DNA of 64,000 nt from JBHGXV01 sp041920505 (GTDB taxonomy: Bacteria > Bacillota > Bacilli > Brevibacillales > Brevibacillaceae), in contig JBHGXV010000021.1 of assembly GCA_041920505.1 (NCBI GenBank), forward strand, positions 162,700 through 226,699, read 5' to 3'. The notes beneath the pieces were generated by a model that ran no database searches, was not told where the DNA came from, and saw nothing but the letters and a program-made list of their open reading frames with translations. A program made the translations under genes and the position numbers. Each line of letters opens with the position of its first letter. Position 1 is the first letter of the stretch. Shown here one piece after another: positions 57,882 through 64,000 of this stretch.

Positions 57882-57911
57882 TTGACGACTGTACCGTCCA
57901 GACGGTATAGT
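57882..57911 (+). promoter_or_regulatory. Promoter with embedded operator for the TetR-SMR operon
   Basis: TTGACG (57882-57887) and TATAGT (57906-57911) are 18 bases apart. ACTGTACCGTC-CA-GACGGTATAGT (57888-57911) is an inverted repeat with 11-base arms and one mismatch that fills the spacer and the -10, so a bound TetR-type protein would block polymerase. Confidence 0.82.
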
Positions 57912-57945
57912 AATATTGACAATAACTAGAAACGAGGGAAACGCC

Positions 57946-58491
57946 ATGACCACACGCAAACAAACGCCCACTCGCAACGTGCTGTTGGACGCAGCGTGCC
58001 GTCTCGTCCAACGCCATGGGGTCGCTACGCTGACGCTCGACGCCGTGGCTGCCGCTGCGGGTGTGAGCAAGGGCGGGCTGTTGTATCACTTTCCTTCCAA
58101 GGAGGCCTTGATCCAGGGGATGGTGGAGCACCTGCTGGACGAGTGCGGCAACCGAATCGAAAGGGAGACCGCCCGGGAAACCGACACGCCCGGCAAATGG
58201 GTGCGAGCCTACGTGCGAACCACCTTTGACTCCAGCTCGCAGGAACGGGAGATGAGCGCCGGATTGCTCGCGGCCATCGCCACCAATCCCGAACTTTTGG
58301 AACCGCTTCGCGCCCGCTACCGGGAATGGCAGGCGAGCGTGGAAGGCGATGGGATCGATCCCGCGCTGGCATCGGTGATCCGGCTTGCCGCCGACGGTCT
58401 GTGGTTTGCCGAGCTGTTTGATCTGGCTCCGCCCGATCAAGAGCTGCGGGCGAAGATTTTTCAAACCCTGCTCAAACTTTCTGGGGAGTGA
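57946..58491 (+). CDS. TetR-family regulator (YvaF-like)
   Basis: The 181-residue protein has a TetR helix-turn-helix near residues 28-50 (VATLTLDAVAAAAGVSKGGLLYHFPSKEALI) and a helical ligand domain. It is probably the repressor of its own operon through the operator at 57888-57911. Its stop overlaps the SMR gene start (TGATG arrangement). The gene order TetR, SMR, DUF5360 resembles B. subtilis yvaF-yvaE-yvaD, which supports a role in small-drug efflux control. ATG 57946 follows CGAGGG. Confidence 0.87.
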   Translation: MTTRKQTPTRNVLLDAACRLVQRHGVATLTLDAVAAAAGVSKGGLLYHFPSKEALIQGMVEHLLDECGNRIERETARETDTPGKWVRAYVRTTFDSSSQEREMSAGLLAAIATNPELLEPLRARYREWQASVEGDGIDPALASVIRLAADGLWFAELFDLAPPDQELRAKIFQTLLKLSGE

Positions 58492-58826
58492 TGCTGGTGA
58501 AGACGTTTTTGTTGCTGTTGCTGGCCATCGCGGCGGAAGTCACGGGAACCACCGCGCTGAAGATGTCGGAGGGGTTCAGCAGACTGTGGCCGAGCCTGTT
58601 GGTGGTCGTCGGTTACGCCTCTTCCTTCTACCTCCTGTCACTCGCGTTGAAACACATGCCGCTTGGCATCGCATACGCAATCTGGTCAGGTCTGGGCACC
58701 GCCGCTACGGTGGTCATCGGGATTTGGCTGTGGAACGAGTCGCTCACGGCGGCCCGGGTCATCGGCATCCTGTTGATCATGGCCGGAACCGTCGTGCTGC
58801 AACTCTGCAAAAGTCCGGCGGCGTGA
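58491..58826 (+). CDS. SMR-family multidrug efflux protein (YvaE-like)
   Basis: The 111-residue protein has four membrane helices. The first holds the essential glutamate in AIAAEVTGTTALKMSEGF, and the third and fourth have GIAYAIWSGLGTAATVVIGI and IGILLIMAGTVVL, the SMR pattern. SMR dimers export quaternary ammonium compounds, guanidinium or related cations using protons. The start is ATG 58491, four bases after GGGGAG; GTG 58488 and GTG 58497 are alternatives. It overlaps the TetR gene by one base and the DUF5360 gene follows 14 bases later. Confidence 0.9.
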   Translation: MLVKTFLLLLLAIAAEVTGTTALKMSEGFSRLWPSLLVVVGYASSFYLLSLALKHMPLGIAYAIWSGLGTAATVVIGIWLWNESLTAARVIGILLIMAGTVVLQLCKSPAA

Positions 58827-58840
58827 AGGGGGAGGAGGAC

Positions 58841-59239
58841 TTGGGCAGCCTCAAATACTTCTTCTGGATCACGGATGCGGGGTTTCTGATTTACTGGTTC
58901 GTCACGTATTTTCAACTGATTCCTGTTGAGTACGTGTATCAGGATTATACGAACCCGATTTTGGTCTCCTGGAACTGGTCGTTTTTCCCTTTGGACCTGA
59001 TCATCTCCCTGACCGGATTCGCCAGCCTCTGGCTGCACGCCCACAACCGTTCCCTCTGGCGCGACGTCGCCCTGATCTCCCTGGTGCTGACGTCCGTCTC
59101 CGGTCTGCAGGCGATCGCGTTTTGGGCCATCCGGTGCGAAATCGACCTCGCCTGGTGGATTCCCAACGGGTTTTTGTTGCTGTATCCCTTGTTTTTCATT
59201 CCCCGGTTGCTGCAGCAGCGACCCCCCGGTTTGTTTTGA
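58841..59239 (+). CDS. DUF5360-like membrane protein (YvaD-like)
   Basis: The 132-residue protein has four membrane helices: YFFWITDAGFLIYWFVTYF, FFPLDLIISLTGFASLWLHA, DVALISLVLTSVSGLQAIAFW and WWIPNGFLLLYPLFFIPRL. It resembles YvaD, and its place after a TetR-SMR pair matches the yvaF-yvaE-yvaD order. Its function is unknown; it may assist the SMR pump. TTG 58841 follows GGAGGAGG closely. No terminator is clear after it. Confidence 0.75.
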   Translation: MGSLKYFFWITDAGFLIYWFVTYFQLIPVEYVYQDYTNPILVSWNWSFFPLDLIISLTGFASLWLHAHNRSLWRDVALISLVLTSVSGLQAIAFWAIRCEIDLAWWIPNGFLLLYPLFFIPRLLQQRPPGLF

Positions 59240-59366
59240 AAATAGGTCTATTCTCTTATAGTTGCATAGGTATTTGGTTTCAGATAAAATGATGTCTAGG
59301 TTGCAAAAAGACTATTTATCTGACATATTCACTGTTTTCATAACCTAATAAATGGAAGCGATGAAT

Positions 59367-59449
59367 AACTGTCTGAAAGTTGGGCGCTTGGACAGTTGGG
59401 AGCTAGTAGCGCAACCGGCCAATATCTTTTGGGATATTGGCTTTATTTT
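59367..59449 (+). promoter_or_regulatory. Structured leader (possible pseudoknot plus terminator) before the hemAT-like gene
   Basis: AACTGTC (59367-59373) pairs perfectly with GACAGTT (59391-59397). The loop contains GTTGGGCGC (59379-59387), which can pair with GCGCAAC (59409-59415) downstream, as GTT/AAC plus GCGC/GCGC around two unpaired G, giving an H-type pseudoknot. A terminator follows: GCCAATATC (59418-59426) with GATATTGGC (59433-59441) and TTTATTTTG. Together this looks like an attenuation or riboswitch-type leader. I could not match it to a known class. Confidence 0.6.
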
Positions 59450-59481
59450 GTCTTGAAAGAGAGATAGACAAGGAGGGAACC

Positions 59482-61227
59482 ATGATGATGAAGTTTTTGC
59501 AAGGAAGCAAGGAACTGAACAACGTCCAACCGATCGCGGAAACAGACATCGAGACAACCGAGCGGATGAAGGAAAAATTGCGTTTTTTGCAATTGTTTCA
59601 AAGAGATCTGGAAAACATGAGAGAAATCAAAGACATCATGGACGAAATTATCGAAAAAGTAACGGAGCGGCACTATGATATGATCGAATGTTTCCCGCAA
59701 TTGCAAAGCATCATCGACCAGCACAGCAGCCGGGATCATCTGACGCAAACATTTCCCCGCTATTTCCAGTCGCTATGTGCCATCGAGGAAATCGATCTGT
59801 CTTTTATCAACAGCCGCGTCCACATCGGCAAAATGCACAGCCAGATTAAATTGTCGTCCGAATGGTATCTTGGTTCTTATGTCAGGCTGTACGAGTATCT
59901 CATCCCCGCTCTTGTCCAGAAGTACGGGAAACATCCCAGGCAACTGGTTGACGTTTTGTTGTCCTTCCTTAAAGTGATTACCATGGATATGCAGTTGATT
60001 ATGGAATCCTATGAAGAAGCGAACAACTATAAGCAGATTGACAGTGTGTCGGGAATCATGGAATCGGTGTTGAATGTCGATTCTCTCAAGGATGTGCTGG
60101 AAAGTGTGCAAAACACTGCGGCTCATGCGGAAGGGATCAGCGCAGCGGCTCAGCAACTGTCAGCCTCGGTCAAAGAAGTGGCTCATTACGCCGTCCAGGT
60201 GGCCGATTACTCCGATCAGGCCGTCCGGGACGTGGTAGACGGCCGCCAAGAGATTGAAGAGTCGTTGCGCGGTATCCTGGCTTTTGGCGATTTGTTTGCG
60301 GCGATGCAGGAAAAAGTTGATTCGTTGTCCCATTCCACCGAGGAAATTTCTCAAGTAGCCGATTTTATCCGGAACATCGCTGATCAGACGAACTTATTGG
60401 CGCTCAACGCCGCGATCGAAGCGGCTCGGGCGGGGGAACACGGCCGGGGGTTTTCCGTCGTTGCCGCAGAAGTTCGCTCACTCGCCGACCAAACCAAACA
60501 ATCAATCCATCAAATTACGGCCACGATCGAGCAGGTGCAACGGGAGTCCCGATTGGTCCGGGAGCTCACGGAAAAGGTCATGAACGATCTGCATACCCGG
60601 GTGACGCAATCGCAAAATGCTATGCAAAAACTGGAGGTTATCGTTAACCAAGTCGAACAAATAAACGGGTTTACCGGCAATATTGCCGCCAACGCCGAGG
60701 AACAGGCGGCAGCCACAGAAGAGATTACCCAACGCATCAGCCATGTGCTGGATGATACGTTCCACACGAAAGAACAGGTGGACAAAATGGGAGAGAACAT
60801 TTATCAGACCAGCGTCCAAATCAACCATCTGCGTCTGGATCTCGTGAAACGCATCGCCAGATTGCAGGATCATCAACTGGTTCGCATCGTCAAAACGGAA
60901 CATCTCCTGTGGAAGTGGTGGCTGTACAACATGATGCTCGGCTACCATACGGTTGATGAGAAACAACTCGTGGATCATCACCGCTGCCGGTTGGGCCAAT
61001 GGTATGATCAGGCCCGGAATCGGGCAGCCTTGTCTTCCCTGTCGTCTTTCCGTTCCATCGATGAACCGCACCAGAACGTTCACCGGATGGCGGCGGACAT
61101 TTATCGGCTGATCCAAGGGGACAATCGTGCAGAAGCAGAAAAGCGTTTGCGTGAATTGGAACAAGCGTCACAGCAGGTTGTGACGAACCTGGAGCGGCTG
61201 TTGTCGGATCTGGAACGGGTGCGCTGA
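59482..61227 (+). CDS. HemAT-like globin-coupled chemoreceptor with C-terminal CZB domain
   Basis: This 581-residue soluble protein has a globin-like sensor (residues about 25-180) with the probable proximal His in SRVHIGKMHSQIKLSSEWY. An MCP signalling domain follows, with the hairpin tip IADQTNLLALNAAIEAARAGEHGRGFSVVA near residue 310. The last 130 residues form a CZB zinc-binding domain: EHLLWKWWLYNMML, DHHRCRLGQWYDQA and EPHQNVHRMAADIY. HemAT senses oxygen and signals to CheA; CZB domains bind zinc and can respond to oxidants. ATG 59482 follows AAGGAGGG. There is no membrane anchor. Confidence 0.9.
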   Translation: MMMKFLQGSKELNNVQPIAETDIETTERMKEKLRFLQLFQRDLENMREIKDIMDEIIEKVTERHYDMIECFPQLQSIIDQHSSRDHLTQTFPRYFQSLCAIEEIDLSFINSRVHIGKMHSQIKLSSEWYLGSYVRLYEYLIPALVQKYGKHPRQLVDVLLSFLKVITMDMQLIMESYEEANNYKQIDSVSGIMESVLNVDSLKDVLESVQNTAAHAEGISAAAQQLSASVKEVAHYAVQVADYSDQAVRDVVDGRQEIEESLRGILAFGDLFAAMQEKVDSLSHSTEEISQVADFIRNIADQTNLLALNAAIEAARAGEHGRGFSVVAAEVRSLADQTKQSIHQITATIEQVQRESRLVRELTEKVMNDLHTRVTQSQNAMQKLEVIVNQVEQINGFTGNIAANAEEQAAATEEITQRISHVLDDTFHTKEQVDKMGENIYQTSVQINHLRLDLVKRIARLQDHQLVRIVKTEHLLWKWWLYNMMLGYHTVDEKQLVDHHRCRLGQWYDQARNRAALSSLSSFRSIDEPHQNVHRMAADIYRLIQGDNRAEAEKRLRELEQASQQVVTNLERLLSDLERVR

Positions 61228-61280
61228 AAAAAATTTAAGATATTATGTACGTGTACACCTTGTACCTACAGTACACGCTG

Positions 61281-61306
61281 CCCGTCTCCTACGCGGAGGC
61301 GGGTTT
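61281..61306 (+). terminator. Terminator of the hemAT-like gene
   Basis: CCCGTCTCC (61281-61289) pairs with GGAGGCGGG (61295-61303), with one G-T pair, followed by TTTAAT. Confidence 0.72.
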
Positions 61307-61463
61307 AATGTTGTTTATATTTTTTGTTTTTAAAGGCGCCTGGGAAACACTCAGGGCCCGTGACACCACCTGACGGTCACCGCTTAATCATACTGACGGG
61401 CGTCGAGTACGCTACGCAAGGGCAGGAGAGCGCGCTTGTTCATCTAAAATTTTCAATTTATCA

Positions 61464-61492
61464 TTGACTGACTACCAGTCGGTGGATTATAT
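61464..61492 (+). promoter_or_regulatory. Promoter with operator for the tetR-emrAB-like operon
   Basis: TTGACT (61464-61469) and TTATAT (61487-61492) are 17 bases apart. ACTGACT-ACC-AGTCGGT (61467-61483) is an inverted repeat with one mismatch covering the -35 and spacer, a usual TetR-family operator form. Confidence 0.72.
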
Positions 61493-61543
61493 TTAGTAAT
61501 CATCTGCTGAATTTTACCTGAAGTTTGTTTTGGAGGAGTCAAT

Positions 61544-62206
61544 ATGGCCAGAATTACAAAAGACCCGGAAGAACGACGGAATGAAATCATAGAGACTGCC
61601 CTGGAGTTGTTTAATGCGAAAGGATATGAGCATACAGCTGTCAGTGATATCGGTAAGAAGATCGGGATTGCGCAGGGTACAATTTACTACCATTTTAAAT
61701 CGAAAGAAGAGATCGCCGAGGCTGTCATAGATCGTTATCTTGATGAACAGATTGCGATTGCAAACAAGATTGTCACGGACCCTGATCTTCACGCCATAGA
61801 CAAACTGTTGAGCCTTATGCATGAACAGTTTACCAGTATGGCTTCTTATCGCGGTATTAAAGAGTATGTGAACAAGGAAAGCAATGCGTTACTCCATCAA
61901 AAGCTTCTGATTAAAAAAATTACCAGTTATGTTCCGTTTATGACGAGTATTGTGGAACAAGGGATCAAGGAGGGTGTGTTTCAAGTAAGTAACCCGCAAG
62001 TGGTGTCTGAATTCCTGTTAATCGGTACTCACGTTATGTTTGATAGTGGATTCTTCCAATGGTCTCAGGAGGAATTTATCAACAAGTTAAAAGAAATGGG
62101 AGAAATAATGGAAAAACTTCTTGGAACGAACATTTATGTGGATGAAGAGAAGAGCATCATTAACGCAGCCAAAAAACTATTTTATGCACAGGAGAATGGA
62201 AAGTGA
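61544..62206 (+). CDS. TetR/AcrR-family regulator
   Basis: The 220-residue protein has a clear TetR helix-turn-helix: RRNEIIETALELFNAKGYEHT, then AVSDIGKKIGIAQGTIYYHF and KSKEEIAEAVIDRYL. The rest is a helical ligand domain with no specific match. It likely represses itself and the efflux genes that follow, through the palindrome at 61467-61483. A TTTGGAGGAG site precedes ATG 61544. Codon use is AT-richer than the backbone. Confidence 0.9.
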   Translation: MARITKDPEERRNEIIETALELFNAKGYEHTAVSDIGKKIGIAQGTIYYHFKSKEEIAEAVIDRYLDEQIAIANKIVTDPDLHAIDKLLSLMHEQFTSMASYRGIKEYVNKESNALLHQKLLIKKITSYVPFMTSIVEQGIKEGVFQVSNPQVVSEFLLIGTHVMFDSGFFQWSQEEFINKLKEMGEIMEKLLGTNIYVDEEKSIINAAKKLFYAQENGK

Positions 62207-62342
62207 AAGCAAAAAAAAGTCAGCTGTTTCCGAAAACCTTCTTTGGCGGCTGTAGGGTTTGCAGCAGGCGACAAGGTGATTATGGTCAGCCAAGACCAAG
62301 TGAAAATGGAGCGGTGCAGGTTGCAAGTGAGGAGAGCAGCAT

Positions 62343-62996
62343 ATGAAAAAGAAAATTGGTTTGCTTGTCATGCTCTTGGTTTTCTTGGGAGGAGCAGCAT
62401 TCGGAGCCAAGGCCTACATGGACTCCCGGGACTATGTTACATCGGATGATGCCCGAATCGATGCTATTCTTGTCAAAGCAACCCCGGAGATTACCGGACG
62501 TGTTGACAAGATTCTTGTGAAGGAAGGAGATACTGTTGCCGCCAACGAGGAGATGGTCCGCCTTGAGGAAAAAAGCACAACTTCGCAAAATCGCGATTCT
62601 GCCCTTGTGAAGGCGCCGGAAGCCGGGGTAGTGGTGAAATCATTTGCTCACGAAGGAGAAGTAGTGTCACCGGGGCAGCGAATGTTTTTATTGGCGAATT
62701 TCGACGAGCTGTTTGTTTCGGCACGGATTGAAGAAACCAGGATCGGCAGGATTGCAGTCGGGAATCCTGTCACGATTCGTGTGGATGCTTTTCCTGACAA
62801 GAAGTTGGAGGGGATTGTCGAGCAAATTGGCTTGACTACCGATAGTCTGTTTTCTGTGTTGCCTATATCAAATTCCTCAGGAAATTACATTAAGGTCACC
62901 CAGCGTATCCCGGTTAAAATAAAAGTCCTCGATACCCAGGGATTGAAGCTGATGCCAGGCATGAATGCGGTCGTCTCAATCGCAACCGGGGGGTAA
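62343..62996 (+). CDS. Short EmrA/HlyD-type membrane fusion protein 1
   Basis: The 217-residue protein has one membrane helix (IGLLVMLLVFLGGAAFGAKA), then a biotinyl-lipoyl-like domain (ARIDAILVKATPEITGRVDKILVKEGDTVAANEEMVRLEE), immediately followed by the second half of that domain (ALVKAPEAGVVVKSFAHEGEVVSPGQ) and a beta-barrel domain. The coiled-coil hairpin usually inserted between the lipoyl halves is missing. It would sit outside the membrane and aid the EmrB-like pump. TGAGGAGAG precedes the ATG. It follows the regulator after 136 bases. Confidence 0.83.
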   Translation: MKKKIGLLVMLLVFLGGAAFGAKAYMDSRDYVTSDDARIDAILVKATPEITGRVDKILVKEGDTVAANEEMVRLEEKSTTSQNRDSALVKAPEAGVVVKSFAHEGEVVSPGQRMFLLANFDELFVSARIEETRIGRIAVGNPVTIRVDAFPDKKLEGIVEQIGLTTDSLFSVLPISNSSGNYIKVTQRIPVKIKVLDTQGLKLMPGMNAVVSIATGG

Positions 62997-63000
62997 GGAT

Positions 63001-63666
63001 ATGAAAGCCAAGAGATTGCTCACGGTCTTGCTTGTTTTCTACCTTGCAACCAGCGGGATTATCTCCGCCTATTACTGGTACAACGTGAAAAATTACGTTA
63101 AAACAGAAAATGCGCATGTTTTGGTAAATGTATCTGTAGTAAAAGCGCCAATTGCCGGCAGAATAGTCCAACTGAAAATTCGCGAAAGTCAGGATGTCGA
63201 GAAAAATGAAATTATCGGATTTCTGAAACCCAGTCCAGCTTATTCAAGGAAAGAAGCTCTCGTCCCTATTCTTGCATCTGTACATGGCCAGATTATCCGA
63301 ATAGGCGTGCACGAAGGGGAATTTGTGGCAGCGGGGGAAAACTTGCTGGGGATTGCCGATTTGAAAACTGCCTATGTCGAGGCCCGGTTAACGGAGACAG
63401 AAGTAAGCCGGGTTCATGTAGGTCAGACGGTAGATGTTCATCTTGATGCACAGGGAGACAAGAGCTTTTCAGGGATTGTTTCCCATGTGGGAAGGAGTAC
63501 GATCAAATCAACCTTCCCTGCCTACTCGCTTGTCCCTTTGCAAGAACAACCAAAAGAAGAAGAACTTATCCCCGTCAAGATTAAAGTGCGTGACGCAGCA
63601 TTGATTCCGGGGACGAGTGCCTCGGTGACCATCAAGGTAATGGGTGACGGAGATGGAATCTTTTGA
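63001..63666 (+). CDS. Short EmrA/HlyD-type membrane fusion protein 2
   Basis: The 221-residue protein repeats the plan of its neighbour: a membrane helix (LLTVLLVFYLATSGIISAYY), a lipoyl-like domain (VLVNVSVVKAPIAGRIVQLKIRESQDVEKNE), its second half (ILASVHGQIIRIGVHEGEFVAAGENL) and a beta-barrel ending ALIPGTSASVTIKV. The coiled-coil hairpin is again absent. It differs enough from protein 1 to be an old duplicate or hetero-oligomer partner. ATG 63001 follows GGGGGTAAGGA, four bases after the first gene stops. It overlaps the transporter gene by 14 bases. Confidence 0.83.
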   Translation: MKAKRLLTVLLVFYLATSGIISAYYWYNVKNYVKTENAHVLVNVSVVKAPIAGRIVQLKIRESQDVEKNEIIGFLKPSPAYSRKEALVPILASVHGQIIRIGVHEGEFVAAGENLLGIADLKTAYVEARLTETEVSRVHVGQTVDVHLDAQGDKSFSGIVSHVGRSTIKSTFPAYSLVPLQEQPKEEELIPVKIKVRDAALIPGTSASVTIKVMGDGDGIF

Positions 63667-64000
63667 GCAGAAGAAAGGGCCGAACGTATTGGCGACCACT
63701 TTGATTATCGTGTTGGGCTCTTTCATGGCGCTGCTGGACACTTCCATCATCAATGTGGCACTGCCCAAATTGATGGTTCTGTTCAGTGTAGATACGAAGC
63801 AGATTGAATGGGTGATGACCTCTTACATGCTTGTCTCCGGATCTATCATTCCCATCACTACTTATCTGGGGAACCGAGTTGGCTACCGAAAGGTTTATGT
63901 CTGGTCAGTTGCCGGTTTTACGGTTGGCTCGTTCCTGTGCGGACTTGCTTGGGACAATACCAGTCTGGTTGTGTTTCGCGTTATTCAGGCAGTAGGTGGA
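63653..64000 (+). CDS. DHA2-type MFS multidrug transporter, EmrB/QacA-like (partial)
   Basis: The frame from ATG 63653 runs off the right edge, giving 116 residues. Seen are the first helix with ATTLIIVLGSFMALLDTSI, INVALPKL (family motif D1, L-D-x-T-I/S-V/I-N-V-A-L-P), then SYMLVSGSIIPITTYLGNRVG and FRVIQAVGG. This is the EmrB/QacA type with 14 helices. It uses the proton gradient to export drugs and should work with the two membrane fusion proteins before it. Its start lies inside the end of the previous gene, so translation is coupled. Confidence 0.9.
   Translation, partial: MESFEQKKGPNVLATTLIIVLGSFMALLDTSIINVALPKLMVLFSVDTKQIEWVMTSYMLVSGSIIPITTYLGNRVGYRKVYVWSVAGFTVGSFLCGLAWDNTSLVVFRVIQAVGG

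Larger units (their letters stand above)
61228..61543. other. Region between the hemAT-like and tetR genes
   Basis: About 315 bases. An inverted repeat CGTGTAC/GTACACG (61250-61277) and the terminator at 61281-61306 end the hemAT-like gene. A GC-rich middle of about 120 bases shows no gene. The right end holds the promoter and operator of the TetR gene. Confidence 0.55.

Noticed and set aside
62207..62342. Extra small gene between the TetR regulator and the first fusion protein
   Set aside because: The frames are short, lack ribosome sites and show no domain; it looks like spacer or remnant DNA.

Overview
The window comes from a GC-rich, endospore-forming member of the Bacilli; the exact genus cannot be fixed by eye. 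The evidence is Gram-positive style start sites with strong Shine-Dalgarno sequences, sporulation-type proteins (two YhcN/YlaJ lipoproteins, a YutH-like coat protein, a Spo0E-like phosphatase, a JAMM protease, YuiC) and long synteny with the Bacillus subtilis yua, yun, yut, yum and yui gene groups. MqnE shows a futalosine-type menaquinone route, which B. subtilis lacks.

Layout. 1-2.3 kb: tail of an unknown gene, then the flotillin pair yuaF-floT. 2.3-7 kb: OsmC protein, JAMM protease and a yunF-E-D-C block. 7-14.5 kb: second-messenger genes (HD-GYP protein, two GGDEF-EAL proteins) around a CorA transporter. 14.6-18.5 kb: metallo-beta-lactamase-fold enzyme, M23 peptidase YunA and a nickel-insertase larC split into two convergent genes. 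18.6-24 kb: SbcCD-like yhaO-yhaN and an archaeal-type ornithine cyclodeaminase homologue. 24-35.8 kb: lipA, yutD, glpX, an EAL protein, yutE, a cysteine-rich regulator, yutF, yutG, yutH, an alpha/beta hydrolase and a NifU-like protein. 36-43.2 kb: reverse-transsulfuration genes mccA-mccB, yuzD, a heptad-repeat protein, yutJ, yuzB, mqnE, a Spo0E-like gene and a HesB/IscA-type gene. 43.3-54 kb: second lipoprotein, yumC, NDH-2, Nudix, yuiA, hemQ, yuiB, yuiC, a cobalamin-binding-like protein, yuiD, DUF309, a CoA-binding protein and yuiH.

From about 54 kb the composition becomes AT-rich and the content accessory: a decayed glyoxalase-family gene, AHSA1 and cupin proteins and a PIN-domain nuclease with a zinc ribbon. 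Then come an SOS-box-controlled WYL-like gene, a TetR-SMR-DUF5360 efflux operon like yvaFED, a HemAT-type oxygen sensor fused to a zinc-binding CZB domain behind a structured leader, and a TetR-controlled EmrAB-like operon with two short membrane-fusion proteins; the last gene runs off the end.

How the genes work together. Four proteins concern cyclic-di-GMP turnover or sensing. Respiratory and redox genes are grouped (two NDH-2-like proteins, YumC, MqnE, HemQ), and two Rex- or Fnr-like operators sit before the NDH-2 gene. NifU- and IscA-like proteins and lipoyl synthase form an iron-sulfur theme. The most unusual points are the convergent larC split with a decayed amino-terminal half in larC2, the HemAT-CZB fusion with its leader, and the operators that coincide with promoters in the accessory part.
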